The notes under the pieces were generated by a model. It made no database searches, was not told where the DNA came from, and saw nothing but the letters and a program-made list of their open reading frames with translations. A DNA stretch of 64,000 bases from Acanthacorydalis orientalis (taxonomy: Eukaryota; Arthropoda; Insecta; Megaloptera; Corydalidae). This document shows positions 11,067 to 23,049 of the stretch, one piece after another; position 1 is the first letter of the stretch; the number at the start of each line of letters is the position of its first letter. Both the position numbers and the translations under genes were made by a program. The DNA lies in NCBI GenBank assembly GCA_034766995.1, contig CM068315.1, positions 43,102,818 through 43,166,817 on the forward strand, written 5' to 3'.

Positions 11067-11810
11067 AAAATTTGTAAATAAAATAATACAAAATTATTTT
11101 GAATTAAAGAAAGAATGAACTTAACATTTAGTAAAAATAAGGTATATTTATAAGTGGATATATTGAATACTTTTTACAATTTTTATATTTTTTCAATGTA
11201 CTTTAATTAATGAAAAGTATAGGAAAAACAAAAGATAGCCAGAGGAACAGCCTTAAACAGATAAAAATGTATACTTATTGAATTATAAAGAATATCAAGA
11301 ATTATTATAAAGGATTTATTAAAGAAGAAAACAATAAGAAAAAAAGAAAACATGTTTGGAAGATCTGAGTTTAATTAGATATACTTTTTCCATTTTATTT
11401 TATGATAGTATCTCACTATCAAAAAAAATGTTTATTATTGAGATCAGTAACAAATAAATGATTTATTTTATAATACTTTGATAAAAAATTGGCAATATTT
11501 AAAGTTGCAAAAGGATGTCAACAAGTTGTATCCGTTGAACTGAGCAAACGTATCTGAAATATATTTGATGACCTGTTTTTTTTCTTAAAAGCAATAATAC
11601 TCCGTTTTATATTTTTTCAATCAAGCGTTGAAGTCAAAATTGATTGATTGATTGATCGCTCGTTATTGTATATTTTAGTTTGTGGCGATGAAAAATTTTA
11701 TTGATTCAATGCCAACAGATGTTTCAATTCAATACTTATTTTGGTTAAAAAAATGAATCTCATTAATAACTTAAATACCAAGAACTGTAGCTATTATGCA
11801 TCAATTTAAA

Positions 11811-11812
<2 letters not shown>
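11067..11812. other. AT-rich stretch, nothing recognised
   Basis: A TTGA tetranucleotide run (about 11640-11655) is the only simple structure seen. Confidence 0.45.

Positions 11813-11853
<41 letters not shown>
11813..11853. repeat. (AT)n microsatellite
   Basis: An uninterrupted AT run of about 20 units. Confidence 0.97.
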
Positions 11854-11856
<3 letters not shown>

Positions 11857-12564
11857 GAAACTTATAAAATTTCAATCTGTTTATAAACACTAAATGTTTC
11901 AATTCATTGATGACTCTATGAATTTGGACGCAGTTACACATCAAAAAATCGTAAAGTGTATAAAAATGTGTGTTTTTTTAACATTTTTTTATGTGGGTGG
12001 ATTCAAATGTAAAGAGTGATATAACTTTTTGCATAAACAAGCAAGTAAACACGTCATGTTTTAATTTATTTAATATACATCACTGGCGTCATTTTTCATG
12101 TGTATAAATCCTGATATTTTTATATAATTTTATCGTGTGTATATATCAAAGAAAACATTTCTATTTTCGAATAATATCGAGGAATAATAATATTATGAAG
12201 AGGTGTTTTCAGAATGGATTTACAGAAAAATGATAGATGAAATTGAGCAGCTGGTCTTTATAATTTAAAATAAGACGGTAAACTGATTACTAAATTGATA
12301 TGAAAACTCCATGATTTTTTTGAGATATTTTTAGAAATCCAAGAAAAAATGATAGTGTAGAATTTATTGATTTATATTTAAGAAAAGAGAATAATTTTAA
12401 ATAATACTTTTCTTTTAAATTACAAATAATAATGAATTCGTTTATTTTATATTTATATTTCTTAATATAATGTATGCATGAATTAATTACTATATACTAT
12501 AGATGCACTGAGAGTAATTGAAGAAATACAATTGCTCACTAATATCGAATATCAATCTTTTTAA

Positions 12565-12885
12565 TATCCCCTGATTATTTTATATAATTTCCCTGCATCT
12601 GTCAAGTAACAGACTAATTGTTTGTTGAAAAAAATATGGTGACTTTGAACCGATGAAATCGGAATCCATTTTGGGACATCTACCACTGTTTTGTTATTTT
12701 TTGCATGTTTTATGCATCATAACACCTTCCCCTAAAGCTGAACAAATTATTCCTGCGGATTTGGCAGCATTTTTTTCTACTGAACTGCGGAAAGTATTCA
12801 ATGCCTCATGTGCTGTTTTTCGGATGCTATTGTATTCACTATTGTTTTGTGAAATTATGTCAACCCGTATTAACCAAAATATATA
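12565..12885 (-). repeat. Unknown dispersed repeat, copy A
   Basis: This copy matches 15.82-16.11 kb along its length. Shared words are TATGGTGACTTTGA/TATGGCGACTTTGA, GCATGTTTTATGCATCA and AACACCTTCCCCTAA. The minus-strand frame reads ALNTFRSSVEKNAAKSAGII, then SALGEGVMMHKTCKK. Copy B keeps much of this peptide (SALGEGVVMHKTC), which suggests an ancestral coding region on the minus strand. I do not recognise the protein. The right end (about 12850-12885) fades into AT-rich DNA. Confidence 0.5.
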
Positions 12886-13599
12886 AATGTTTTTAAATGT
12901 TAAATTTGTCACTTCAAAATCTAAAACGATGAGAAAATATTTTAATTTAAAACAGAGTTGTGATTGATTCAATTTTAAGACACAGAATTAATTTTTACAT
13001 CTAATAATTAAAGAAATATTATTTTTGAGAACAATTTTTCGATATATTTTTTTCAAAATACACTCCTGGAACTATTCATTTCCAAAAACTTGGATTAAAT
13101 TCTTTTTCATAAATTGATTTCTTATTTTTTTTTAGAAAAATAATTGTATTCTATTCGAAAGTAAATAATTAAAATATTCTCTAGTTATCAAACATCAAAT
13201 GAATGCTAAAAATGTTACATATTTTATGCCTAGAATCTTGATTTTTTTTAATTTTGAGGTGAGTGAAAAAATCATCTGTGAAAGTGAATTTAGCCATAAA
13301 GTCAAAAATATATTATGAATGAAAGTATATTTAGGCGAAGTTTAGTATTCGTTTTAAAAATAAAAACCTTATTTAATTCATAATAGTTAAATAAAAAAAA
13401 TTAGGTAAACTTAAAATCGAATATTTATCTTCATGTAATCTAAAATAAAATCTCAACTCCATTTGCTTTGAAAGCGTACAGGAACGTGACACAAATTCTG
13501 TTTAAAGTCTATTGACAGTACAATAATATTAAGTACTGATGTTTGTATCATGATATAAATACTAATCTCCAGTAGCATTAACTCATCATTATGAAAGTG
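12886..13599. other. AT-rich stretch with a half copy of the palindromic repeat
   Basis: Around 13250-13320, GTGAGTGAAAAAATCATCTG and GTGAAAGTGAATTTAGCCAT match the right outer arm of the palindromic repeat family. The remainder shows nothing. Confidence 0.4.
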
Positions 13600-13692
13600 T
13601 CATTTTCTGTTCTTCCCTTGTCCTATATACAGACCCGCCCACGCTAGCGAGATACTCGTCGCAAATACAACGAACACGAGAGCACGCCTCAT
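13600..13692 (-). CDS. Candidate signal-peptide first exon
   Basis: In a CpG-rich patch (13620-13800) the minus strand has an ATG at 13692 in a good insect context (CAAAATG). It is followed by MRRALVFVVFATSISLAWAG, a basic start, a hydrophobic core and an Ala-Trp-Ala cleavage site, as in a secreted protein. The frame closes at 13600, but a donor (GGTCT|GTATAT) soon after the cleavage site would put the rest in later exons at lower coordinates. The upstream 100 bases stay GC-rich, as expected of a 5' UTR or promoter. The same patch read on the + strand also has an open frame (ILVANTTNTRARLILQITKE), so the strand is not certain. The protein is unknown. Confidence 0.35.
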   Translation of the reverse strand: MRRALVFVVFATSISLAWAGLYIGQGKNRK

Positions 13693-13829
13693 TTTGCAGA
13701 TAACAAAAGAGGAACGTATGACGCGATTTCACGGAAGACTATTTGCGTCTTACTCGTGCGAGACGAACAATACTTGCGAATAAATTCGTACGACAATATA
13801 GCGAAATCATTTTCAAACGTATATTAATT

Positions 13830-14235
13830 AGTACAAGAGTGGTATGTGTATGATGATTAATGACAGTTGAATTGTTTTAAGGCCCGTTCTTGACCAGTGA
13901 CATTTCATAAATGGAATACAAGTCGAGCAGAACACGTGCGAATTTTCATTCGGTTAGATATTTATGTAAATTGTTTCGTATAGATATTTTTTTTACACGG
14001 GAAATATATTTATGTGATTGAAAATTATTACTTGTATGCGCAACACAATTATTCATTTGCTGTTAAAACGATCAGAACATAAAAATAAATTGTATTTTAA
14101 TGAGTTAAATTTCATTTTTTATTATTTATAAGAAAAGTTTCTTGAAAACTTGCATTTTTTTTAATATTTAGGCACTGTCTTATTTTTTACAAGCTTTCTT
14201 ATTTTGTGTTCATTAAAAAAAAAATAAATCATATT
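13830..14235. other. AT-rich stretch, nothing recognised
   Basis: The sequence beyond the GC-rich patch at 13.6-13.8 kb becomes AT-rich. No motif was recognised. Confidence 0.4.
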
Positions 14236-14239
14236 ATTG

Positions 14240-14445
14240 CACCAGAGGGCTCCGCCCATTACTAGCTAAGCTCACCGACTCCAATGAGTCACTATCGTAA
14301 TAATTTTATAAATCACTGCTTTTGTATTTCTATGTTCTTAATTTCTGTTATTTGCTAGCGTGGGAGCGAATGTTAGTGAGCATTGGACGCATAATCTCCC
14401 CTGGGGTTTGGCAAGAACAGCAAACAGGAGGTGAACCCTCTTAGT
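14240..14445. repeat. GC-rich hairpin patch pair
   Basis: Two GC-rich blocks, CAGAGGGCTCCGCCC (about 14243) and CTCCCCTGGGGTTTGGCAAG (about 14395), flank an AT-rich core. They share the CTCCGCCC, GTTAGTGAGC and CCCTGGGGTTTG words of the patches near 1.1, 16.3, 39.8 and 59.8 kb. The whole resembles a small non-autonomous element with related ends. No open frame was found. Confidence 0.4.
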
Positions 14446-15815
14446 ATTGTTATAAAATTGAAAGGATGTCTTATACAAAAATAATATTGATTTTTTGAAA
14501 ATACGATATAAACTTGAGTTAAAAAAAATACTTTTAAAAAAAATCGTATAATGAAAAATTCTTAAAAACAGAAATTAAGAGTGACTGAAATAATTAACTA
14601 TCATATTTGGGTCAGACAGAAAAAGCGTTAATTGAAATAGAAGAATTTAAAAATGATTTCATAATTACATAAATTCGCAGATTAACAACTGTTAGCAATT
14701 ATCAAAAACATTTTTTTAAAAATTGAAAACAATCATTTTCTAGAAATATTTTAGATAAAATGTATGTTATAATTCATGAGTTTTTTATTCGATAGGTGTT
14801 TGATTACATTGTATTTCTGAATGAAATACAAAAATAATTTTTGTGAAATGAAAAAAATTATTTATGAACAGAGTTTTATATTCAGTTATTTTTAGTTGAA
14901 ATAGAAATATGTGATTATATTCTTTAATGTCTTCCTATACAGTTTTGATCAATATAAAGTCTTTACTGTAAATTTAATGAATTGCAGAAATATATTTTCT
15001 ATGAAACAACAGAAATTCATATTCTAATCAATATTGATATTCAAAACCACAAACTTTCAATTTTGGTCTGATTCCACAGTCAAATTTCTCTAAACAGACA
15101 ATACGAATCGCTTCTAGCGCATCTACTTTTCGATAACAATAACCATATCATGGAGCATGGATCCACCAATAAATTCACATTGTATGGTATGATGAAATTG
15201 TTTGATGTTACTAATTAAGGTTAACAGTTACGTATAAAATGTTTACAAAACATTCTACTGTGTACTAATATTGCATTATTAACACTAACTACATATAATT
15301 TCGATATAAAATTTTACTACGTTTATGATTTATATTCCATGACGTGGACAGCTATTGTATGGACAATAAAATTTTATTTATTTTGTAATAGATTAGACTG
15401 TAATTTTGAAACAAAATTTACATTTTATGTATTTGAATTATAAAGTTCAATCTAAAAGTTTTCATGTGATCGTGGGTGAGGGTTCTGTAATAAAATTATA
15501 GATTTTATTACGGATTTATGAAAGTACTTCTCTTACTTCATTTACAATTTATAAATGTATTTTAATCTGTGTTTTACAATGTAAATTATTAGGTTTATTT
15601 TAAGTACACAAGTTGTGTTTCATAAAATATATTATTTATAACAATCACAACTACCGTAAATTCACAATCGGAGGAATATTACAGAGAACGAGAAATCAAC
15701 TTTAAGGTTTATCCTTTTTAAAAACAAACTATTAGGCGTACAAATTAATTCGGTGCTTTTTTTATAAAAAAAGTGAATGTTTACAGAAAAATTAAATACA
15801 TTTCAATCCTCAAAA
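14446..15815. other. AT-rich stretch, nothing recognised
   Basis: No splice pair, terminal repeat or motif was seen. Short A/T homopolymer runs only. Confidence 0.45.
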
Positions 15816-16112
15816 GATCCCTCATTATTTTATATAACTTTGCTCCATCTGTCGGGTAAGTGACGAATCTCTTGTTGAAAAAAATATGGCGACTTTGAGA
15901 CGATCAAGTCGTAAAGCATTTTTGGACATCTTCCACTGTTTTATCATTTTTAGCATGTTTTATGCATCACAACACCTTCCCCTAAGGCTGAATAAATTAT
16001 TCTTCCAGCTTCGGCAACATTTCTTTCAACTGGAATGTGAAAAGTACGCAATGTCTGTTGTGCTGCTTCAGTTAAGTCAACCTTTCTTGACCAAGACATA
16101 TATATATATATA
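15816..16112 (-). repeat. Unknown dispersed repeat, copy B
   Basis: This is the partner of the copy at 12.57-12.88 kb. The minus-strand frame reads RTFHIPVERNVAEAGRII, then YSALGEGVVMHKTC followed by a stop. A + strand frame of about 70 codons starting at ATG 15886 runs antiparallel to it and is probably a shadow. The match to copy A begins near CCCTCATTATTTTATATAA and ends where a palindromic-repeat half begins. Confidence 0.5.
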
Positions 16113-16114
16113 TA

Positions 16115-16265
16115 ATTTTTTGTACCTTAGCGTTCTGAGGATTACGACATTGCTATTGAAATGCGCAAAGAAATTACCATTAGTTATTAATTGAAAATTT
16201 TGATCCGAAAAATTTATATGGTTTGTGAAGTGCGTGAAAAATTTATTTGTGAAACAATTTTTTAT
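16115..16265. repeat. Palindromic dispersed repeat, right half
   Basis: CCTTAGCGTTCTGAGGATTA, TTGCTATTGAAATGCGCAAA and GTGAAAAATTTATTTGTGAA are the centre, inner arm and outer arm of the family. The left half is missing. Confidence 0.55.
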
Positions 16266-16680
16266 TTAAGTGCTTACTGCGTTCGCCAGCCCCAGTAGAG
16301 GCTTCCCTCGCTCACTAACAATCGTCCCCTTTAAGAAATAACAGTAATTAATAATTATACTCACAAATAATTCGCATAAAATGTAAGCCGTAAAATTTTT
16401 ATTTGAAAAGTTTATAAAAATTAACATAAAAAATACAATGTCAAAATTTGTAACAATTTTTTTACTCTGAAGCTTCAGTGAATACAATATTTTGAATAAA
16501 TTTCTTATCAGTTTTACAATGAAATAATATATCCTCTTTCGTTGTACATTATGAGTCACCAAACAACACTGATCATGTAATTGACATCAACCAATTAAAA
16601 CAGAGACCACGTGACCGATATCAACCAATCAGAGAACGAATAAAACAGACTGAGCGGCAGGACTATTTTTCAATTATAGA
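16266..16680 (-). repeat. CCAAT/E-box repeat, copy 1 (minus orientation)
   Basis: This copy matches 39.42-39.87 and 50.73-51.07 kb in reverse orientation. It holds two near copies of a ~32-base unit with CCAATCAGAG or CCAATTAAAA and an E-box (CACGTG or CATGTA), then the conserved ACTCATAATGTACAACGAAA-like phrase on the minus strand. A GC-rich tail (GCCCCAGTAGAGGCTTCCCT) lies at the other end. No coding potential was found. Confidence 0.6.
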
Positions 16681-17038
16681 GGAATGAAAATTATAAGATA
16701 TAAGAAATTATAAGCATATTTAAAAAAAATTTAGCTTAAAAATGATTTTTTTTATTTCATCATTTTTAATTCAAATTTTATGAAATTATTATAACATCTG
16801 TATTTATATATATTCTTCTTTTTAACATACAGATAACCAACACATAGTATTTTGTGTATTTCAAGAATAATATGAAATTTTGATCTAAATTTCATTAGAC
16901 TGTACAATAAAAAAAATGGTATTGATAAGATTATTTAAACAGAACGTAATCTACAAAAAAAATTCTATTCTGAATCACTTGTTCTCTGCAAACTGTTTTG
17001 TTTGGTAAATTTAGGAACTCGACCTATGTAAACATTTA

Positions 17039-17043
<5 letters not shown>

Positions 17044-17090
<47 letters not shown>
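17044..17090. repeat. (TA)n microsatellite
   Basis: An uninterrupted TA run of about 23 units. Confidence 0.97.
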
Positions 17091-17093
<3 letters not shown>

Positions 17094-17150
17094 AAGATGT
17101 GAGTGTAATATGTAGACGATTTCTGGCACCATTATAACAAAAACTATAAT

Positions 17151-17438
17151 TCAAACAAGTAAGTATCCTCTTACAACGTATACTCGAGAGATTTGACTTT
17201 GGATATCCGAGTTAAAACCAGTATGCCGGAATGACATTAAGGCATGTTGATTTGCGAACTTTGGGTATGCGTCAGTGACATTTGCAACGACTCTCGCCTT
17301 ATTTAATGGCCTCACAACCACATCAGAAGGCACAAAAACGACGCGGATTGTAATATTGAGGATATTATAACACGCCCGTATAGATAAATCACAAATACGT
17401 ATACATTGTCTACGATTCGTTACGATTTGATAATTCAT
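17151..17438 (-). CDS. Hypothetical ORF in GC-richer patch
   Basis: A true ATG at 17438 opens 95 codons ending at 17151. The middle part (NITIRVVFVPSDVVVRPLNK, then ARVVANVTDAYPKFANQHAL) has mixed, CpG-containing codons unlike the AT-rich flanks, so it may be a real exon. No domain was recognised and no signal peptide or zinc motif was seen. The + strand carries a strong donor-like ACAA|GTAAGTAT at 17158-17165, which would argue for transcription in the other direction. It could be a small gene, an exon of a larger one or chance. Confidence 0.25.
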   Translation of the reverse strand: MNYQIVTNRRQCIRICDLSIRACYNILNITIRVVFVPSDVVVRPLNKARVVANVTDAYPKFANQHALMSFRHTGFNSDIQSQISRVYVVRGYLLV

Positions 17439-17643
17439 TGTTCACGGTGGCAGAATTTTATTCTTTTCTTATTAGATTCGAGAGATACGAAAATGAAAAA
17501 TAATTTCGGCCTTTTACGTCGATAAATATGACGCGATGGAAAAATCTTGTCGCTGTAAATAAAAGTCAAGTACTTGATTAGTAATTCATAAATTTGTGAC
17601 TAATATGTACAAAGTCTTATAAACACTTTCATCTATCTATCTT

Positions 17644-17672
17644 TATATATATATATATATGTATGTATATAT
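17644..17672. repeat. (TA)n microsatellite
   Basis: A short, slightly interrupted TA run. Confidence 0.9.
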
Positions 17673-18084
17673 TTGAACAATAAGTCAATAACTACGAAAT
17701 ACAAGTTTTTATATAGGTAAAAATATGGTATTTTATTTAATATATAAAAAAATGTCAATGAAATGTCAATCAAATTTTTTGTATTTTTAATTATTACTTA
17801 TATTCATATTTTGCTTACGAAATAGAAATACAGAGCATATTTTTTTTTAAATGGAAACATTTAAGCACACAACGATATAAAAATATTAGTTTTCTTAAGG
17901 TACAACAAGATACATCAACTAATTTAAGTATATTTTATTATATAATGCGAATGAATGGAATTCAGATCCATTGTTTTACTGATGTTAGTCCTTTTCGGTC
18001 ACTTATGTTCCTATTTGCCACTACTAGTATAATCACATGTACCATCTTTAGATAAATTCTAGATAACTAACTGTATGAAATAAA

Positions 18085-18290
18085 TAAAACCATAGTTCCA
18101 GAATTGAAATGTGGCTAATTTTTATTGATATCGCAATCTAAATTCACATACTTGTCTCAAACGGTCAGTAATTAAACATTGAAAATTTCAGTTTAGAAAA
18201 AAAATTAGATTTGCGTGGAAAGTCAAGGAATCATTTGTGAAAGTGAATTTAACTACAGTGATAGAAATATATTGTGCAAGCCAAATTCCA
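18085..18290. repeat. Palindromic dispersed repeat, degraded copy
   Basis: The right outer arm AATCATTTGTGAAAGTGAAT plus TTTAACTACAGTGATAGAAA is clear. The left part (ATAGTTCCAGAATTG, CTAAATTCACATACTTGTCT) is weaker. Confidence 0.45.
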
Positions 18291-18452
18291 TTATTTCATC
18301 AGTAAAAGCCTTCACGCCTAGACCGAAAACTTGAATAAATAAGAAATAAAGGATTTATTATTAACTACAACTTCTGTATTTTATATACTATCATGTTTAA
18401 TATTTTTAGTAGACATAAATAATAATAGTATTATTATTTAATAATAGTAATA

Positions 18453-18503
<51 letters not shown>
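18453..18503. repeat. (AT)n microsatellite
   Basis: An AT run with single ATAC and ATGT interruptions near each end. Confidence 0.95.
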
Positions 18504-18704
18504 GGCTGATTCAATTCAGGTTTCCACATAGATGTATGAAAAGGGGGCGCAGGAGTTAAGAACTCATGTTTTTTATTTAGTATTTTAATTTAATTTAATA
18601 CTTAAATACAATTAAACTCAAACACTAAATAGATGATAATGTGCATTTTTAATTTTTTGCGTTTGTTATTTTTTTTGTGTAGAAACCTAAGTTGAATTAT
18701 CATA

Positions 18705-18708
<4 letters not shown>

Positions 18709-18754
<46 letters not shown>
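18709..18754. repeat. (TA)n microsatellite
   Basis: An uninterrupted TA run of about 22 units. It lies about 200 bases from the previous run and is separated by non-repetitive DNA. Confidence 0.97.
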
Positions 18755-18759
<5 letters not shown>

Positions 18760-19707
18760 AGTATTAACAGAATTGTCGTTAAAACAGTAGATATTTCATT
18801 TTTAAGAAAACTAGTGCCATCCAATATAAATGTCAATTAAGCTTTTTCATTTTTATTACATTGTTTTGTAAATATTTTCTAAAAATCCTTAAGAGATTAG
18901 AATATTTTTATTCTTGCATTTAAAATATTAAATGAATTTTTAATTAAAACTATAATTATTTATTTTTATACTTTAAATCTTGTTGAAACGTTGTCCGGCT
19001 AAAATCTACCTAAGCATGATTACAAATTTATTTAATTAGAATCGAAATTAGAGCGGAAAATCAGACACTCTTACGATTCAAACGATGAAAACTATCAGAA
19101 CAATAGATTTTTAATTTTTTAAAACTATCTAAACGTCTTGTTGTACTCATTTTTTTTGTTACTCTTACTTTGTTTTCTAGTAAAGATAATAAAGAATTTA
19201 ATAAATTTATATAACATTTTTTAAAGAACAATTAACAAAAATGAACCATTAATTTTAAAAATTAAAAGAAGAATAATAATAATTAGATAGAACTTATTTC
19301 AGTTAATTTACTAAAAACTAAGTTAATGTGCAAAAAGTATTATATATTTTATTTGCAATTTCTAAACACTGTCCATGTTTTTAAGACAATATTTTTAATT
19401 TATGAGAATTGTTTTAGATATGCTAGATTTAATTTTTCTGTATTAGATGAAATATGTTACGTTCTACGAAGAAAAAACATTTCAGTCAATAAATTTTTAT
19501 CTTCATTTAAATTCAAATATGTCTTCTAAATGGTAACACAATTCAGTAAAAATAAATTATATGCAAATAATATCAAAGTTATCAATAAAATTATAGTTTA
19601 AACCGAGACTTCTTCAGATATAAAATTTAATCGATTAATATAGAGTCCTTGGTTCGTATGATAAGAAAATGTGTGCTTCAGAAAGTGTGGATTTAAAATG
19701 AATAAAT
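18755..19707. other. AT-rich stretch, nothing recognised
   Basis: A frame at 19326-19529 on the + strand is AT-driven (Phe, Tyr, Lys) and has no motif. No gene was called. Confidence 0.45.
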
Positions 19708-19737
19708 TATATATATATATATATATATACATATACA
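19708..19737. repeat. (AT)n microsatellite
   Basis: An AT run ending in ATAC units. Confidence 0.93.
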
Positions 19738-19865
19738 TAACATACTTAAAGTTATCGCAATACATTCTTACCACCTACTTTGTATGCTTCAAATAACCAA
19801 TCAATCAACTTTTTCCAACAAAGTTAAAAAAACCGTTAAATCTGACTAGTTGACACAAGAAACCG

Positions 19866-19867
<2 letters not shown>

Positions 19868-19923
<56 letters not shown>
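19868..19923. repeat. (AT)n microsatellite
   Basis: An uninterrupted AT run of about 28 units. Confidence 0.97.
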
Positions 19924-19925
<2 letters not shown>

Positions 19926-20020
19926 CATGGACTAAAATTATATTTTTGATCTATTTTATAATTCATAAAGTAAAAAATAAAATATTAGAATGTTTTATGT
20001 AGTTATAAAATATAAATTCT

Positions 20021-20086
20021 GTATGTATGTATATATATGTATATATATATATACATATACACACACACATATATGTGTGTGTGTGT
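20021..20086. repeat. (GTAT)n/(AT)n/(AC)n/(GT)n compound microsatellite
   Basis: Complementary AC and GT runs face each other across an AT segment, giving a self-complementary tract like the one at 8051. Confidence 0.93.
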
Positions 20087-20563
20087 AATTTTGTGGGTGA
20101 GATATTTGAAGTTTTATAATAAAATACAACACTTAATGTTTCACTTCCGAATGATACAATCATAATATATAACATATATACAATACTTCAACTATTTCAT
20201 GTTATATGAAATCAACCAAAAATATGTTAAAATATTTATTTGTAAATGTATTCAGGTTTACCACAAGTACATATTTTACTTCCATTAACATCGAGTAATA
20301 CCGACATAACCGCATCTCTAGAGAGAAGTTTTTCATGGGTGAAACGCATGAAAACATATTTGAGAAATATAATAGGATAATAAAGGTTATAAGGTTAAGC
20401 TTTTTAGGTATTGAGAAATGGGAATTAGTTTGAAAATATACAGAAAAAAATATGTATAGTGAGAGAGGTTTGTTTATAAATAGATTCAATATAATTGATG
20501 ATAGGATTTGTGTTCTTTTTTATGAATTTGGTATTATTTATAAAATTATTTTTAGATAATTCG

Positions 20564-20617
<54 letters not shown>
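20564..20617. repeat. (AT)n microsatellite
   Basis: A TA run with one C interruption at 20581. Confidence 0.95.
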
Positions 20618-20618
<1 letters not shown>

Positions 20619-20744
20619 ACAATACAGTATATTAGGGATATGGACATAATAGAAATGATAAAATATTTTTAAAATTACATTTATTTATTTCATTAATCAT
20701 TTTAATCAACGGCTTCACAAATTAATTTTTTATTCCATAATTTT

Positions 20745-21000
20745 TCTTATGATCAAAAATGTTTAATACTAACTTATTGATCATTTTGATTATTGCTTAT
20801 TTCGATGTATATGTCATCAATCTAAGATGAAAAAGACTATTTTATTGCATTTTTGTGTACATTAATAGTCTGAAGTGGAATCGGTGTCCAAATGCATATA
20901 AGTAATACTGGAAATGATTAATAATCAATTATTGAACACTTTTGATAATAGAACATATAATTTGGTGGGGAAATGAAAACTTAATTTGTGTAAAGTAATT
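20745..21000. repeat. Palindromic dispersed repeat, copy 3
   Basis: The left arm is AAAAATGTTTAATACTAACT, then TATTGATCATTTTGATTATT. The right arm is AAATGATTAATAATCAATTA, then TTGAACACTTTTGAT. The centre has GTACATTAATAGTCTGAAGT. Confidence 0.7.
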
Positions 21001-21284
21001 ATTTTATAATTGAAATATCAATAAAAAAATCGTTGGAAATGTTTGAAAAAATCGATTTAAACAGAGTTCATAAAATATTACAATGTTCTGTCATATCTTA
21101 GACTATTTTACTTTTGATTTAAATATATGTTTCACAGTTCAATAAATTTTTTAAAACAAAGAATTTATTTCACTAGTGTTTATATAATTTTTTAGGTATT
21201 AAAATATATTATTTATGTTTTCTACATATTAAGCCTTTTTTATGGTTAGAAACTTCAATAATTCATTATTTAGAAAACTTACAC

Positions 21285-21490
21285 ATTTCTTTATACTTTA
21301 GCTCTTTGAGGATAATGAAATATACAAATAGATACATACATACATATATACATTGAAATTTACAAAACTGATAATAGGAAATGATAAATAATTTTAAAAC
21401 ATTTTTGATATGAAAAAAGTATTATGTGCAGTACGAAGGACTGAGATATTTATTTGTTAACGTGAATTCAGCCACACTGTTTAAAATTAT
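21285..21490. repeat. Palindromic dispersed repeat, right half
   Basis: The half is made of TTTAGCTCTTTGAGGATAAT, AAATGATAAATAATTTTAAA and GTTAACGTGAATTCAGCCAC. A short ATAC/ATAG microsatellite interrupts it at about 21325-21350. Confidence 0.55.
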
Positions 21491-21944
21491 ATTATGATAA
21501 ACATTTTTCAGTTAGATTTAAGAACGAAATTTATTCTAGAATTGGACAAATCTAAGTAAAGTTATATATTAATTATTTATTAATTAGATTTTTATCTATT
21601 AATTAATCGCCCATTTTTTAATAATCAGACTGTCATAATTTATCTGCAGGATTTTATATTATGTGATTGCAAAATATAAATTCGATTTATATTTTTCATA
21701 TTATTTGCTGAAAATGTTTTTAAAATTGGACAAGATTTGATACACATTTTTAAAAGCTTTTTATTTTTTTTATAAAAATGTGGATGAAAAAGTTAAAGAA
21801 CGAAAACTTAAAAGTAAAAGAGTGTTATAAAAAAGGGAAAAATGTATTAAAAATCTGTATTTTTCACATTAGTTACTCAGACTTTACTATTACCGTAGAA
21901 TTTAGATGGTAGCAGGATTATTCTTAAAGTGCTTAGGCATATGG

Positions 21945-22135
21945 TTAAGATATTTGATCACTTTAGCGCTCTGAAGTGAATAGAATCGTAATCTAAATGA
22001 ACACATGTAATAATCGAAAACGATCAAGAATCAAATATTGATTATTTTCAATCAGAAAAAAATATGGTTTTTAGAGTTAGAGGACAAATCTTTTTAAAAT
22101 TGAGATTAACTACAGTTCCAGAACCATAAATGTGA
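21945..22135. repeat. Palindromic dispersed repeat, right half
   Basis: The half is made of CACTTTAGCGCTCTGAAGTG, ATAGAATCGTAATCTAAATG and AAATATTGATTATTTTCAAT, followed by AACTACAGTTCCAGAACCAT. Confidence 0.6.
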
Positions 22136-22664
22136 TGTAAAATTTTATTTAACTTTTCTTTCATTTAATCTTTTTTAATAATAAATTATTATTATTTTTT
22201 GCTTAAAATCCCGTTTTATCAATCAAACATGAAACACACTGTAAATATTTTTTATATCCTCTTTAACACCAGAATATTTTACAAACTGTTCAATTTGTGA
22301 ACACTTCTTATATTTTCTTATAAAATCGAATTAAATTCAAAGATCTTAGTAAGAACCAATAAAATTAATAAAATATTTAAAATGCACTCAAAAAAATTAG
22401 ACTTGAATTTGATTGATTTAACACGTGATAACCTTTTTATTTTATGAATTGAAAATCGTAAACTGTATTCTTAAAAAAATGTTACGTGCGTCAGTTTGAT
22501 TTTACACGAACGTACACTGAAATAAATATAAAAGAATCTTTTATGACTTCCTTTCCTAACACATTTAACGTAAAAGTATTTCTAAAAAAAATGTACGTCG
22601 AGTTTAAGTGAAAGCATACGTCATATATATCATTCTATTGAAATTCTGACTTGTGAAAAATATG

Positions 22665-22667
<3 letters not shown>
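22136..22667. other. AT-rich stretch, nothing recognised
   Basis: A slightly GC-richer segment near 22480-22620 has no frame or motif. Confidence 0.45.

Positions 22668-22746
<79 letters not shown>
22668..22746. repeat. (AT)n microsatellite, long
   Basis: About 39 uninterrupted AT units. It is among the longest pure AT runs in the window. Confidence 0.97.
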
Positions 22747-22749
<3 letters not shown>

Positions 22750-23049
22750 TGAAACAAACAAACGAAATAATTAATTAACGTTTTTATATACAATGTTTCA
22801 TTCCGAGACATAAAAGATCATTCTCAAACGATAATTGTACTTAACAAGAGCATATAACAAAGATACCATAATTACTTTTTTTGATCGCCTAATTATCACA
22901 CATTTTAATTACTTTCTTTCATATACAATTAATATTACATAAAAAGCATTGTTCAGTACAAGCGATTCAAAATGATTTCAATCTAATAATTCTTTGTAGA
23001 ATTCGCTGTATACAAACATTTGAAAAGCCCAACATATTTGTTCATGTGC

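Noticed and set aside
17151..17165. + strand donor ACAA|GTAAGTAT as an exon end
   Set aside because: The preceding 60 bases have no open frame or acceptor and follow a TA microsatellite.
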